This document shows, one piece after another, positions 8,507 through 17,105 of a DNA stretch of 64,000 nucleotides. Both the position numbers and the translations under genes were made by a program. The notes beneath the pieces are model-generated. The model was given only the letters and a program-made list of their open reading frames with translations, ran no database searches and was not told the DNA's origin. Within the stretch, counting starts at the first letter, position 1. The number at the start of each line of letters is the position of its first letter. Source of the DNA: Promicromonospora thailandica (GTDB lineage: Bacteria; Actinomycetota; Actinomycetes; Actinomycetales; Cellulomonadaceae); assembly GCF_024171955.1 (NCBI RefSeq), contig NZ_JAMTCS010000002.1, positions 297,300 through 361,299 on the forward strand, written 5' to 3'.

Positions 8507-8896
8507 TGACGTGTCCTCGGCAGCGCCGAACATGGACTCGAGCTGCTCGGCGATCCGGTCCAGCTCGGGATGGTCGGAAGCCACCTCGAGAACCAGGGAC
8601 TCGTGCTCGTCCACGGTTCCGACCGGATCCGGATGACCGTTCACGCGGTACGTGGCGGCGACGACGATCCAGGAAAGCCGCTTGTTGCCGTCGACGAGCG
8701 GATGGTTGCGGTTCACCGAGTCGAGAGTCGCCGCCATCTTGAGGTGGATCCCGGGGTAGAGCTCCTGGCCGTAGGAGGTCATGCTCGCGCGTGAGAGGGA
8801 TGCCTCGAGCAGCCCCAGATCGCGGACGACGGGCCTGATGCGCTCGGCGACCTCGAACATGCGCAGGGCGATGTGCGGGGGCACCAGGTGGATCAT
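8480..8896 (-). CDS. doc: Doc-like Fic-domain toxin
   Basis: Small (138 aa) Fic/Doc protein, the toxin of a type II toxin-antitoxin pair. The Fic active-site loop is HPLVDGNKR at residues 65-73, keeping the His, Asp, Asn and Arg positions, with Leu in place of the usual Phe after the His. Doc family members phosphorylate EF-Tu; the family as a whole modifies proteins with nucleotides or phosphate. The ATG overlaps the antitoxin stop by 4 bp (ATGA), so translation is coupled. The C-terminal tail of about 35 residues after the core is acidic. The last codons lie within a bidirectional terminator. Confidence 0.87.
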   Translation of the reverse strand: MIHLVPPHIALRMFEVAERIRPVVRDLGLLEASLSRASMTSYGQELYPGIHLKMAATLDSVNRNHPLVDGNKRLSWIVVAATYRVNGHPDPVGTVDEHESLVLEVASDHPELDRIAEQLESMFGAAEDTSDAQAGRPT

Positions 8897-9135
8897 TGTG
8901 CGAGCCGGTTCAGGAGCTCCCTGTCGCGTTCGCCGACGTAGTCAGCTGCCGCCAGCCAGTCCTCGGCGCTGGGGCGGGGGGTGTCCACGGGGCGCCCCAG
9001 CTCGACCTTCGAGATCACCACGGAGCCGTCCACCACAGAGAAGTCCAGGGCATCGCCCACGTGGAGCCCGGCTGCCTCGGCGATCTCCTTGGGCACGGTG
9101 ACCTGGTTCTTGGGGCGAAGGGTGAGGATGGTCAT
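8893..9135 (-). CDS. AbrB/SpoVT-type antitoxin
   Basis: Antitoxin of 80 aa with an N-terminal swapped-hairpin AbrB domain (LRPKNQVTVPKEIAEAAG, residues 5-22, then GDALDF) that should bind the operon's own promoter as a dimer. The C-terminal half (residues 50-80), rich in Asp, Glu and Arg, would wrap the toxin. GGAGG lies 6 bases before the ATG. The upstream GAGAG-N7-CTCTC repeat is the likely operator. AbrB-type antitoxin with a Doc toxin differs from the Phd-Doc pair of phage P1 but recurs in actinobacteria. Confidence 0.87.
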   Translation of the reverse strand: MTILTLRPKNQVTVPKEIAEAAGLHVGDALDFSVVDGSVVISKVELGRPVDTPRPSAEDWLAAADYVGERDRELLNRLAQ

Positions 9136-9148
9136 GTCGTCCTCCGGT

Positions 9149-9165
9149 GAGAGATTCCTACTCTC
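9149..9165. promoter_or_regulatory. Putative antitoxin operator
   Basis: Inverted repeat GAGAG-ATTCCTA-CTCTC located 14 bp upstream of the antitoxin start, overlapping its ribosome site region and probable promoter. Autoregulation by the antitoxin or toxin complex at such a site is typical of type II modules; no experimental support. Confidence 0.45.
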
Positions 9166-9270
9166 CTACCATCTTACGCTCTCGGCACACCGTCGTGTCG
9201 CGCGCGGGCCCCGCGTTCGGCATGCTCGGCGACGACGGCGCACCGACCGGCGCAACGACGAGGAGACCGC

Positions 9271-9786
9271 ATGAACGACCCCGTGACCACGCTCGATGCG
9301 CGCTTCAGCGAGCCAGGGGCCGCACCGACCACCTGGCAGGCGGCCGAGGAGGTGCTGGAGAACGCCCAGCTCAGCTGGCTGGCCACGGTGCGTGCCGACG
9401 GGCGCCCGCACGTCACGCCGCTCGTGGCCGTCTGGTTCGACGGCGCCCTGCACTTCACCACCGGGCCCGAGGAGCAGAAGGCCGTCAACCTCGCGGTGAA
9501 CCCGAACGTCGTGGTGACCACGGGCACGAGCACCTGGGACGAGGGGCTCGACGTCATGGTCGAGGGGCCGGCACTGCGCGTCACCGACCCGGGCACGCTG
9601 GAGCGGCTGGCCGCGGCGTGGCGTACCAAGTGGGCGGGGCAGTGGGAGTACGAGGTGGGCGACGGCGCGTTCCGGAACGACGCCGGCGGTGTCGCGCTGG
9701 TCTTCGCCGTCGACCCGGTCAAGGTGCTGGCCTTCGGCAAGGGCACGTTCACGCACACCCGCCACGTGCCCCGGCCGGCTCAGTAG
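9271..9786 (+). CDS. Pyridoxamine 5'-phosphate oxidase-fold protein
   Basis: Split-barrel flavin- or F420-binding protein of 171 aa, similar to actinobacterial PNPOx-like/F420-dependent oxidoreductases. The conserved N-terminal strand pair is SWLATVRADGRPHVTPL (residues 34-50), followed by a substrate/phosphate-binding segment KAVNLAVNPNVVVTTG. CGAGGAG precedes the ATG. The product is shorter than true PdxH and lacks its C-terminal dimer motif, so vitamin B6 synthesis is unlikely. The gene converges on aguA with a 7-bp overlap of the 3' ends. Cofactor and substrate cannot be fixed from sequence. Confidence 0.8.
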   Translation: MNDPVTTLDARFSEPGAAPTTWQAAEEVLENAQLSWLATVRADGRPHVTPLVAVWFDGALHFTTGPEEQKAVNLAVNPNVVVTTGTSTWDEGLDVMVEGPALRVTDPGTLERLAAAWRTKWAGQWEYEVGDGAFRNDAGGVALVFAVDPVKVLAFGKGTFTHTRHVPRPAQ

Positions 9787-11867
9787 ATCGTGCGTCCCCG
9801 CTCGTCGGGGATGCCCGACTTCCGCAGGAAGTAGGTGTTGATCTGGTCCCGCCACTCGGTGGCGCTGCGGAGCTGCTCCGCGAACCGCTCGGCCACGCGC
9901 TCGGCGAGGCGCGGGTCCACCAGGGGCGACACGGCCGACCACGCCTCGATCATCCGCTCCACGGCGTCCACGCCCGCGAAGTGGGTGTCGTAGATGTGCT
10001 GGATCACGGTGCTGCCGCTGTGCAGCACGTGCGTGTAGGGCACGTGGTGGAAGAACAGGAGCAGCTCGTCGGGACAGGTCCGCGTCGACTCGTACGTCTC
10101 CCGCCAGGGGGAGGGGTACTGCCCGGCGTACCCGGTGCCGGTGCGCACCGACCGGTCGACGCCGATGCCGTCGCGGTCCGCGAAGTGGTAGGTGCCCCAG
10201 GGGGTGTACTCGTACCCGTCGACGTCCGGGCCGTAGTGGTGACCGGGGCGCACCATGAAGCCCACGCCCAGTGGCGACGTGTACCGCTCGTACGTCTCCC
10301 ACGAGCCGTCCAGCACGGTGTGCAGCGCCTGCCGGACGGCGTCCGGCGCACCCGGGAACGTCAGGCCGGCCCACTCGTCGAGCAGGTCGGCGGGGTCGAG
10401 CGTCGGGTCCCAGCACAGCCGGCCGTAGGCGTACAGGTTCGCCTGGGCGAACGGGTGGCCGGTCCAGAACTCGTCGTCGCCCGCGTTGGAGACCGCCGCG
10501 AACCCGCCGGCCGGCTTGTGCCACGCGCCGGTGCCCGGGTCCTCGACGGCCTTGGCCCGGCCCGTGGCGAGGTCGGCGACGGTGGGCGAGGCGCCGCCGT
10601 CCGCCGACCAGAAGCTGAAACCGAGGATCTGGCTCCACTGCGGCCCGAGGTACACGGCGTGCCGCTGCTGGCCGGTGTACTCCTGCGTGACCTGGAGCTC
10701 CAGGGCGATCCGGGTGCGCGGCATCGCGGCCAGCACGGGGGAGACGGGCTCCCGCACCTGGAAGTCCATCGGGCCGTACTTGACCTGCACGACCACGTTG
10801 TCGGCGAAGGCGCCGTCCAGGGGGTGGAAGTGGTCGTACGCCGCGCGGGCGCGGTCGGTCGACCGGTCGCGCCAGTCCTGCCGGTGGTCGTAGACGAACG
10901 CACGCCAGTGGATCAGCCCGTCGTACGGCTCGACGGCGGCGGCCAGCATGTTCGCGCCGTCGGCGTGCGTGCGGCCGTAGGCGAACGGGCCGGGCTGGCC
11001 CTCGGAGTCCGCCTTGACCACGAACCCGCCGAAGTCGGGGATCGCGGACCACACCCGCGCGGCGGCGCGCACCCACCAGTGCGCGACGTCGGTGTCGAGC
11101 GGGTCCGACGTGGACAGGCCGCCGAGCAGGATCGGGGACGCGAACGACACCGACAGGTGCACCCGGATGCCCCACCGCCGGAACACGGCGGCGATCCGGA
11201 CCACGTCGCCCAGGTCGTCGGTCAGCAGACGCGCCTCGCGCCGGTGCACGTTGACGTTGTTGATCGCCACGCGGTTGATGCCCACGGCCGCGAGCAGCCG
11301 GGCGTACCGCTCGACGCGCGAGAGGTCGGCCCGCACCACGCCGTCCTCGTAGAACAGCGAGCCCCCGGAGTAGCCCCGTTCGACCTGCCCCATGACCGGG
11401 TGGGTGTCCACGTTGTCCCAGTGGTCGAGCATCCGCAGGCCGGTCGCGGGGGCGTGGGTCTCGTCGGCGTCGGGCCCGTCGAACGCGGCCTCGCCCAGGC
11501 GCACCACGTGGAACAGTCCGTGCAGCAGCCCGGCGTCGCCGTCCGCCTGCACGACGACGGCGCCGCCCTCGCGCGTGAGGCGGAAGCCCTCACCGGCGTC
11601 CGGGTCGGTGCCGGAGGCGGAGCCGGCGTCGGTGTCGGTCGCCAGGGTCAGCACCAGGTCGGCGTCGGCCACGCCGTCGCCCACCTCGAGGCGGGAGAAC
11701 GAGCCGCCGAACCGCGCGGTGGCCGCGGCGACCTCCTCCGCCACGGTTCCCGCGAGGGCGCCGTCGCCCGCGACGACCACGCGGCGGCGGCCGAGCGCGG
11801 CGAACGCGTCGTCGGGCAGCCATGCCGGGTGCGGCGTCGGGACGAAGCCGGGGGCGTCAGCGGTCAT
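9780..11867 (-). CDS. aguA: GH67 alpha-glucuronidase
   Basis: Intracellular inverting glycosidase of 695 aa that removes (4-O-methyl-)glucuronic acid from the non-reducing end of aldouronates derived from glucuronoxylan. It has the three-part GH67 layout: N-terminal beta-sandwich (1-140), (beta/alpha)8 barrel (145-460) and helical C-terminal domain. The predicted acid is Glu289 in KADSEGQPGP; the paired bases are Asp368 (YGPMDFQ) and Glu396 (VTQEYTG), spaced as in the Geobacillus enzyme. No signal peptide, consistent with action after import. The start has only a weak ribosome site. It lies downstream of uxaC on the same strand, separated by a long hairpin, so it may have its own promoter in the 11.9-12.1 kb gap. 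It links xylan side chains to the UxaC/UxuB pathway. Confidence 0.96.
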   Translation of the reverse strand: MTADAPGFVPTPHPAWLPDDAFAALGRRRVVVAGDGALAGTVAEEVAAATARFGGSFSRLEVGDGVADADLVLTLATDTDAGSASGTDPDAGEGFRLTREGGAVVVQADGDAGLLHGLFHVVRLGEAAFDGPDADETHAPATGLRMLDHWDNVDTHPVMGQVERGYSGGSLFYEDGVVRADLSRVERYARLLAAVGINRVAINNVNVHRREARLLTDDLGDVVRIAAVFRRWGIRVHLSVSFASPILLGGLSTSDPLDTDVAHWWVRAAARVWSAIPDFGGFVVKADSEGQPGPFAYGRTHADGANMLAAAVEPYDGLIHWRAFVYDHRQDWRDRSTDRARAAYDHFHPLDGAFADNVVVQVKYGPMDFQVREPVSPVLAAMPRTRIALELQVTQEYTGQQRHAVYLGPQWSQILGFSFWSADGGASPTVADLATGRAKAVEDPGTGAWHKPAGGFAAVSNAGDDEFWTGHPFAQANLYAYGRLCWDPTLDPADLLDEWAGLTFPGAPDAVRQALHTVLDGSWETYERYTSPLGVGFMVRPGHHYGPDVDGYEYTPWGTYHFADRDGIGVDRSVRTGTGYAGQYPSPWRETYESTRTCPDELLLFFHHVPYTHVLHSGSTVIQHIYDTHFAGVDAVERMIEAWSAVSPLVDPRLAERVAERFAEQLRSATEWRDQINTYFLRKSGIPDERGRTIY

Positions 11868-11970
11868 GGGTCAGTCATCCCGTCCGTTGTGCGTCTGATG
11901 TGCGGAAATGCGGGCCTACTCGGCACTCTGCCCCAGCGACGCCGCCGGGTCTACCCGCGCGCGCAACCTC

Positions 11971-12036
11971 CTCTTCGAGACCGAGGTTTCTTTGCTTTGA
12001 GCGGCCTCAAAGCGAAGAAACCTCGGTCTCGAAGAG
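11971..12036. repeat. Long hairpin, family A copy 1
   Basis: A 31-nt stem (11971-12001 with 12006-12036) and 4-nt loop; the arms match except for one position that would be a G-U pair in RNA. The core TTCGAGACCGAGGTT is shared with two other hairpins at 36642 and 60647. It lies between the uxaC stop and the aguA start, both on the minus strand, and could terminate uxaC transcripts. No U-tract is present. Confidence 0.85.
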
Positions 12037-12094
12037 GGTCGGCGCGGGGTGGGCCGGGGTCGGCGCGGGGTCGGCCCGGGTGGGCCGGCGGCGG

Positions 12095-13522
12095 TCAGCG
12101 GCGGGCGTAGCTCTGCTTCGGGAGCTCGTACGCCAGGTCCGCCGCTGTCTCGACCGCCTCGTCCAGCTCCAGCCGGTGCTCCGCGACCAGCCGGGCCAGG
12201 TACCCGGCGTCGACCCGGCGGGCCAGGTCGTGCCGCGCGGGGATCGAGCAGAACGCACGCGTGTCGTCGACGAACCCCGACATGTTCGAGAAGCCGGCCG
12301 TCTCCGTCGCCGCCTCCCGGAACCGGCGCATGGCGTCGGGGGCGTCGAGGAACCACCACGGCGCACCGAGCCGGAGCGCCGGGTACACCCCGGCCAGCGG
12401 CGCCAGCTCGCGCGAGTACACGTCCTCGTCGATGGTGAACGCGATCAGCCGGAACGTCTCCGAGTGGCCGAACGCCTCCAGCACGGGCCGCAGCCCCCGC
12501 GTGAACTCGGCGACCACCGGGATGTCGTAGCCCTTGTCCGCCCCGAACGTGCCCGCGACCGCCGCGTCGTGGTCGCGCAGCACGCCGGGGTGCAGCTGCA
12601 TGACGAGGCCGTCCTCGGCCGACATCGCCGCCATCTGGAACAGCATGTGCGCCGAGAACGCGGCCTCCTCCGCGGCACTGATCCCCGGCTCGTCCGGCCC
12701 GGTGGCCAGCGCCTTGTCGAACAGGGCCTGCGCCGCGTCGTCGGGCAGCGGCGTCGTGTCCGCGGAGAAGTGGCCGTGGTCCGTGGCCAGACCGCCCGCC
12801 GCGACGAACGCGGCGCGGCGCTCGCGGAGCGCCGTGAGGTAGCCGTGGTAGGTGTCGGTGGCGACGCCCGACGCCGCCGCGAGCCGCTCCAGGTCGCCCC
12901 GCCACGTGGTGCGGGCGGGGTGCAGCAGCGGGTCCGGGCGGAACGTCGGCAGCACGCGGCCGGGCAGGTCGGCGGCGAGCCGGGCGTGGTCGTCCAGCGT
13001 GCTCCACGCCGGGTCGGTGGTGGCGATGGTCTCGATGCGGAACCGGTCCAGCAGGGCGCGTGGGCGGAACGCCGGGTCGGCGATGGCGGCCGCCACCTGG
13101 TCGTAGATCTCGTCGGCCGTCTCGGCGGACGGGCGCACCGTGACGCCGAAGATCTCGACGAGCTCGTGCTCCATCCAGTACCGCGTCGGCGTGCCGCGGA
13201 AGTGCTTCCAGCCCGCGCAGAACCGGCGGAAGATCTCGCGCGGGTCGGTCTCCAGGCCCGGGGTGCCGGCGGGTCCCACGCCCAGCTCGGGCAGGCGGGC
13301 GCCCTGCGACACGAGCATCCGGGTCAGGTAGTGGTCGGGCACCACCAGGAGCTGGGCGGGGTCGGGGAACGGCTCGTCGTCGGCGAGCGCCGTCACGTCG
13401 ACGTGACCGTGCATCGACACGATCGGCAGGTCCCGCACCGACGCGTAGATCTCGCGGGCTATCGGTCGCGTGACGGGGTCGGCGGGCAGCGCGCGGTCGG
13501 GGTGCAGGGTCCAGTCGGTCAT
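12095..13522 (-). CDS. uxaC: Glucuronate isomerase
   Basis: Uronate isomerase of 475 aa converting D-glucuronate to D-fructuronate (and galacturonate to tagaturonate), the first step of the hexuronate pathway. It belongs to the amidohydrolase superfamily; the metal-binding motif MHGHVD is at residues 37-42, and a conserved YWMEHEL follows near residue 120. Length matches the family (about 470 aa). CCAGGAG precedes the ATG. It is divergent from a LacI regulator, with two operators between them, and works with the fructuronate reductase encoded 5 kb to the right. The downstream enzymes (mannonate dehydratase, KDG kinase) are not in this window. Confidence 0.96.
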   Translation of the reverse strand: MTDWTLHPDRALPADPVTRPIAREIYASVRDLPIVSMHGHVDVTALADDEPFPDPAQLLVVPDHYLTRMLVSQGARLPELGVGPAGTPGLETDPREIFRRFCAGWKHFRGTPTRYWMEHELVEIFGVTVRPSAETADEIYDQVAAAIADPAFRPRALLDRFRIETIATTDPAWSTLDDHARLAADLPGRVLPTFRPDPLLHPARTTWRGDLERLAAASGVATDTYHGYLTALRERRAAFVAAGGLATDHGHFSADTTPLPDDAAQALFDKALATGPDEPGISAAEEAAFSAHMLFQMAAMSAEDGLVMQLHPGVLRDHDAAVAGTFGADKGYDIPVVAEFTRGLRPVLEAFGHSETFRLIAFTIDEDVYSRELAPLAGVYPALRLGAPWWFLDAPDAMRRFREAATETAGFSNMSGFVDDTRAFCSIPARHDLARRVDAGYLARLVAEHRLELDEAVETAADLAYELPKQSYARR

Positions 13523-13599
13523 GCGTGTGCTCCTGGCGTCTTTGCCGTACCGGTGCGGGATGCGGCCGGACAGAGTGGCTGAAAGAGGGACAAGATGGA

Positions 13600-13645
13600 T
13601 GCGAACGTTTGCAGTCTAATCTACGATAGGGTGCAAACGTTTGCA
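13600..13645. promoter_or_regulatory. Two LacI-type operators between uxaC and lacI
   Basis: TGCGAACGTTTGCA (13600-13613) and the perfect palindrome TGCAAACGTTTGCA (13632-13645) are 32 bp apart, about three helical turns. The AT-rich segment between them should hold overlapping divergent promoters. The central AACGTT is typical of LacI-family sites, and the adjacent regulator is the obvious binder, giving autoregulation plus uxaC control. Confidence 0.82.
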
Positions 13646-13685
13646 GAGTCGCACTCGCATCGCACACAGGTCACGAGGAGGTGCC

Positions 13686-14696
13686 ATGGTCACGGTGCAT
13701 GACGTCGCCCGCGCCGCCGGAGTCTCGATCTCCACCGTGTCGCGCGCCCTCTCGTCCCCCGAACGGGTGGCGGCCGAGACGCGCGAGCGGGTCACCCGCG
13801 CGGCCGCCGAGCTGGGCTACCGGCCCAACCAGGCGGCGAGCGGCCTGCGGATCGGGCGTACGCACGCCGTCGGCCTGCTGGTGCCCGACCTGGAGAATCC
13901 CTACTTCGCGTCGGTGACCAAGGCCGTCCAGGCGCGGGCCCGCGCGGAGGGTTACGAGGTCTTCGTCGCCGACACGGACGAGGACGCCGACGTCGAGGCC
14001 GAGCTCATCGCGGCGCTGGCGTCCCGGACCGACGGGCTGGTCGTCGGTTCGCCGCGCTCCGGGGAGGCCGAGCTGCGCGCTGCCCTGTCGGGTGTGACCG
14101 CCGTGCTCGCCAACCGGGAGCTGCCCGCCGAGCCGGGCTCCGACGTGCCGCAGGTCCCGTCCGTCTGCGTGGACGACGCCGACGGCACCGCCCAGGTGCT
14201 GGGCCACCTGCACGCCCTCGGGCACCGCACCATCGCGATCGCGGCCGGCCCGGCGTCGTCCTGGTCCGGCCGACGCCGCGTCGCCGGGCTGATCGCCGCC
14301 GCGGGGCGCTGGGACCTGGAGCTCGTCGAGCTCGGCACGTTCCAGCCGTACTTCGCGGGCGGTGTCCAGGCCGCCGACCACGCGGTGGCGAGCGGTGCCA
14401 CTGCCGTCGTCGCGTTCAACGACCTGATGGCGCTCGGCATCCTGGACCGGCTGCGGCACCGCGGCGTCGACGTGCCGGCGCAGATGACGGTGGTGGGGTT
14501 CGACGACGTCTCGCTCGCCACCCTCGTCTCGCCCGCCCTCACGACGGTGCGCGCGCCGCTGGCCCGGCTCGGCCGCCGCGCCGTCGACCTCCTGCTCGCC
14601 CGCCTGCGCGGTGACGCGCCGGCGAGCACCCAGCTCCCCGTGGAGCTCACGATCCGCGGGTCCTCCGGACCCGCACCTGCCGGGAAGGCCGGCTGA
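13686..14696 (+). CDS. LacI-family repressor of the glucuronate genes
   Basis: LacI/GalR regulator of 336 aa. The N-terminal HTH is VTVHDVARAAGVSISTVSRAL (residues 2-22), followed by the hinge and a periplasmic-binding-protein-like effector domain (residues 60-330; FDDVSLATLVSPALTTVRAP is the typical late motif). The frame is open further upstream, but ATG 13686 has GAGGAGG ahead of it and gives the standard N-terminus. It is divergent from uxaC and leads into the ABC transporter and uxuB genes, so it is probably a uronate-responsive repressor. The effector is inferred, not seen. Confidence 0.92.
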   Translation: MVTVHDVARAAGVSISTVSRALSSPERVAAETRERVTRAAAELGYRPNQAASGLRIGRTHAVGLLVPDLENPYFASVTKAVQARARAEGYEVFVADTDEDADVEAELIAALASRTDGLVVGSPRSGEAELRAALSGVTAVLANRELPAEPGSDVPQVPSVCVDDADGTAQVLGHLHALGHRTIAIAAGPASSWSGRRRVAGLIAAAGRWDLELVELGTFQPYFAGGVQAADHAVASGATAVVAFNDLMALGILDRLRHRGVDVPAQMTVVGFDDVSLATLVSPALTTVRAPLARLGRRAVDLLLARLRGDAPASTQLPVELTIRGSSGPAPAGKAG

Positions 14697-14751
14697 CGCC
14701 CCTCCCGGCGACGAACCCTGGGCGACGAAGCCCGAGAGAGAGGAAGGCACC

Positions 14752-15978
14752 ATGCGCACCTCGAAGAAGGTCGCGGCGCTCGTCGGCGTCGCGGCGCTGA
14801 CCCTGCTCACCGCGTGCACCCCGCCCGCACCGCAGGGCGGGGGTGGTGGCGCGGCCGTCACCGACCCGGCCGACGTGCCCGAGACCCCGTCGGAGCCCGT
14901 CACCCTGAACATCCTCGACGTCGCGGGCAACCAGCGGCTGACGGAGGGCATGGTCGACGAGTTCGTCGAGAACAACCCCGACGTCATCGAGTCGGTGACC
15001 TGGGAGACCGGCGGCGCGCCCGACGTCACGGGCATCGTCAAGCCGCAGGTGGACAGCGGGAACCTGTCCATCGACGTGGTGTTCACCGGCAACGACGGCC
15101 TCTCGGCCGGCATCAGCCAGGACCTGTGGCTGCCGGTCGTGGACGACTACGGCGACCGGCTGACCAACCAGGAGAACTACCTGGAGCCCGCCGCGAACAT
15201 GCAGGACCTCGCCCAGGGCTACGGCGTCGTGACGACGTACTACCCGTCCGGGCCGCTGCTGCAGTACGACCCCGAGGTGGTCGGCACGCCGCCCGCCACC
15301 CCCGACGAGCTGCTGGAGTGGGCCGAGGCCAACCCCGGGAAGTTCGGCTACGCACGCCCCGCGAACTCCGGCCCTGGCCGCACGTTCCTCATGGGCCTGC
15401 CGTACCTGCTCGGCGACGAGGACCCGACCGACCCCGAGAACGGCTGGGACAAGACCTGGGCGTACCTCAAGGACCTCGGGCAGTACGTGGACACCTACCC
15501 CACGGGCACCGGCCAGGTGGTGACCAACATGGCCGACGGCACGTGGGCGATGGTCCCGACGACGACCGGCTGGGAGATCGCTCCGCGTGCCGAGGGTCAG
15601 CTGCCGGACACGCTCGAGGCGGCGGCGTTCGACGACTTCACGTGGGTCACCGACGCGCACTACGCGGCGATCCCCAAGGGCCAGAGCGCGGACAAGATCA
15701 GCGCCATCCTGCTCCTGCTGCAGGACATGCTCACCCCCGAGCAGAACGCCAAGGCGTACGACTCGGGCTACTTCTACCCGGGCCCGGCGGTCGAGGGCGC
15801 GACGATCGACCTCGCGCCCGAGGAGTCGCAGCAGGTCATCGAGGAGTACGGCCGTCCGCTGTTCGACGAGCTCATCGAGTCGCAGGAGGCCGTCGTGCCG
15901 CTCGACGCGGACTCCATGGTGCAGGCGTTCGACATCTGGGACCGCGAGATCGGCGGCGGCAAGGTGGAGGAGGAGTAG
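14752..15978 (+). CDS. PotD/AfuA-like binding lipoprotein, predicted uronate uptake
   Basis: Lipoprotein of 408 aa with lipobox LTAC (Cys22) and a Gly/Ala/Pro linker, then an extracellular binding domain of the iron/polyamine/sugar-phosphate (PotD, AfuA) type. It starts a four-gene ABC transporter whose components overlap by 1-4 bp. GGAAGG precedes the ATG. Transporters of this superfamily carry varied small charged ligands; position between the glucuronate repressor and fructuronate reductase suggests glucuronate or an aldouronate as ligand (inference). A polyamine or iron function cannot be excluded from the sequence alone. Confidence 0.88.
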   Translation: MRTSKKVAALVGVAALTLLTACTPPAPQGGGGGAAVTDPADVPETPSEPVTLNILDVAGNQRLTEGMVDEFVENNPDVIESVTWETGGAPDVTGIVKPQVDSGNLSIDVVFTGNDGLSAGISQDLWLPVVDDYGDRLTNQENYLEPAANMQDLAQGYGVVTTYYPSGPLLQYDPEVVGTPPATPDELLEWAEANPGKFGYARPANSGPGRTFLMGLPYLLGDEDPTDPENGWDKTWAYLKDLGQYVDTYPTGTGQVVTNMADGTWAMVPTTTGWEIAPRAEGQLPDTLEAAAFDDFTWVTDAHYAAIPKGQSADKISAILLLLQDMLTPEQNAKAYDSGYFYPGPAVEGATIDLAPEESQQVIEEYGRPLFDELIESQEAVVPLDADSMVQAFDIWDREIGGGKVEEE

Positions 15979-17105
15979 TGAGCGACTTCGAGTCCCTCGA
16001 GCTGCGCGGCGTCGGACGGCGCTTCGGCGGCGTGGACGCGCTGGCCGGGCTGGACCTGACGATCAAGGCGGGCGAGTTCGTCGCCCTGCTCGGGCCGTCG
16101 GGCTGCGGCAAGTCGACGGCGCTGAACTGCCTGGCGGGCCTGCTCCCGCTCACGCACGGCGAGATCCTGATCGACGGCCGCCGCATCGACACCCTGCCGC
16201 CGGAACGGCGCGGGTTCGGCATGGTGTTCCAGTCGTACGCGCTGTTCCCGCACCTGTCGGTCGAGAAGAACGTGGCGTTCGGCCTGCAGATGCAGGGCGT
16301 GGCGCGCGCGGAGATCGACCGGCGGGTGCGGCAGGCGATCGCGCTGGTCAAGCTCGAGCAGCACGCCAAGAAGCTGCCCGGCCAGCTGTCGGGCGGGCAG
16401 CAGCAGCGCGTCGCCATCGCGCGGGCCGTGGTGCTCGAGCCGTCGCTCGTGCTCATGGACGAGCCGCTGTCGAACCTCGACGCCAAGCTGCGGCTCGACA
16501 TGCGCACCGAGATCCGGCGGCTGCACCAGTCCCTCGGCCTGACCACCATCTACGTGACGCACGACCAGGAGGAGGCGCTCTCCCTGGCCGACCGTCTGGT
16601 GGTCATGCGGGAGGGCCGGGTGCAGCAGGTCGGCACGCCCGACGAGCTCTACGAGAGCCCGGCGAGCTGGTACGTCGCCGACTTCATGGGGTACCGCAAC
16701 ATCCTGCCCGCGACCGTCGTGTCGGTCTCGGGCGGCGGGTCGGGTGCGGAGGCCGTGGTCGAGCTGCCCGGGACGGCGGACGGTGGCGTGCGGCTCACCG
16801 GCCGCGCGGTCGGTGCGCTGGGCGCGGGTGACCAGGTGCGGGTGGCCGTGCGCCCGGACGACTTCTCGGTCGTGCCGGCCGACGGCGCGGCGACCGGTGC
16901 CGCGATCCCCGGCACCGTCGCCGTGGTCGAGTACCACGGCCGCGAGCACGCCGTGAGCGTGCAGACCGGCGACGTGATGCTGCACGCCCGCTCGGCGACG
17001 CCCCCGGAGGTCGGTGGCGCCGTCCGCCTCACGGCGCCGGTCGAGCGGGTGCTGGTGTTCCCGGAGTCGCTCGACGCCGTCGTGCCCCTGGAAGTGGCGG
17101 CGTGA
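15978..17105 (+). CDS. ABC transporter ATP-binding protein, PotA/MalK type
   Basis: ATPase of 375 aa energising the adjacent permeases. Walker A is GPSGCGKST (residues 39-47), the signature is LSGGQQQR (137-144), Walker B is VLMDEP and the H-loop is in YVTHDQEEA. A TOBE-type regulatory region fills residues about 245-370. The GTG start shares one base with the stop of the binding-protein gene (TAGTG). The open frame continues far upstream but only as a shadow of the previous gene. Because three other sugar transporters in the window lack an ATPase, this protein might also serve them, although PotA-like ATPases are usually dedicated. Confidence 0.95.
   Translation: MSDFESLELRGVGRRFGGVDALAGLDLTIKAGEFVALLGPSGCGKSTALNCLAGLLPLTHGEILIDGRRIDTLPPERRGFGMVFQSYALFPHLSVEKNVAFGLQMQGVARAEIDRRVRQAIALVKLEQHAKKLPGQLSGGQQQRVAIARAVVLEPSLVLMDEPLSNLDAKLRLDMRTEIRRLHQSLGLTTIYVTHDQEEALSLADRLVVMREGRVQQVGTPDELYESPASWYVADFMGYRNILPATVVSVSGGGSGAEAVVELPGTADGGVRLTGRAVGALGAGDQVRVAVRPDDFSVVPADGAATGAAIPGTVAVVEYHGREHAVSVQTGDVMLHARSATPPEVGGAVRLTAPVERVLVFPESLDAVVPLEVAA

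Noticed and set aside
9147-12110. 987-codon plus-strand frame across the PNPOx and aguA region
   Set aside because: It runs antisense through the clear GH67 gene and has biased composition without domains.
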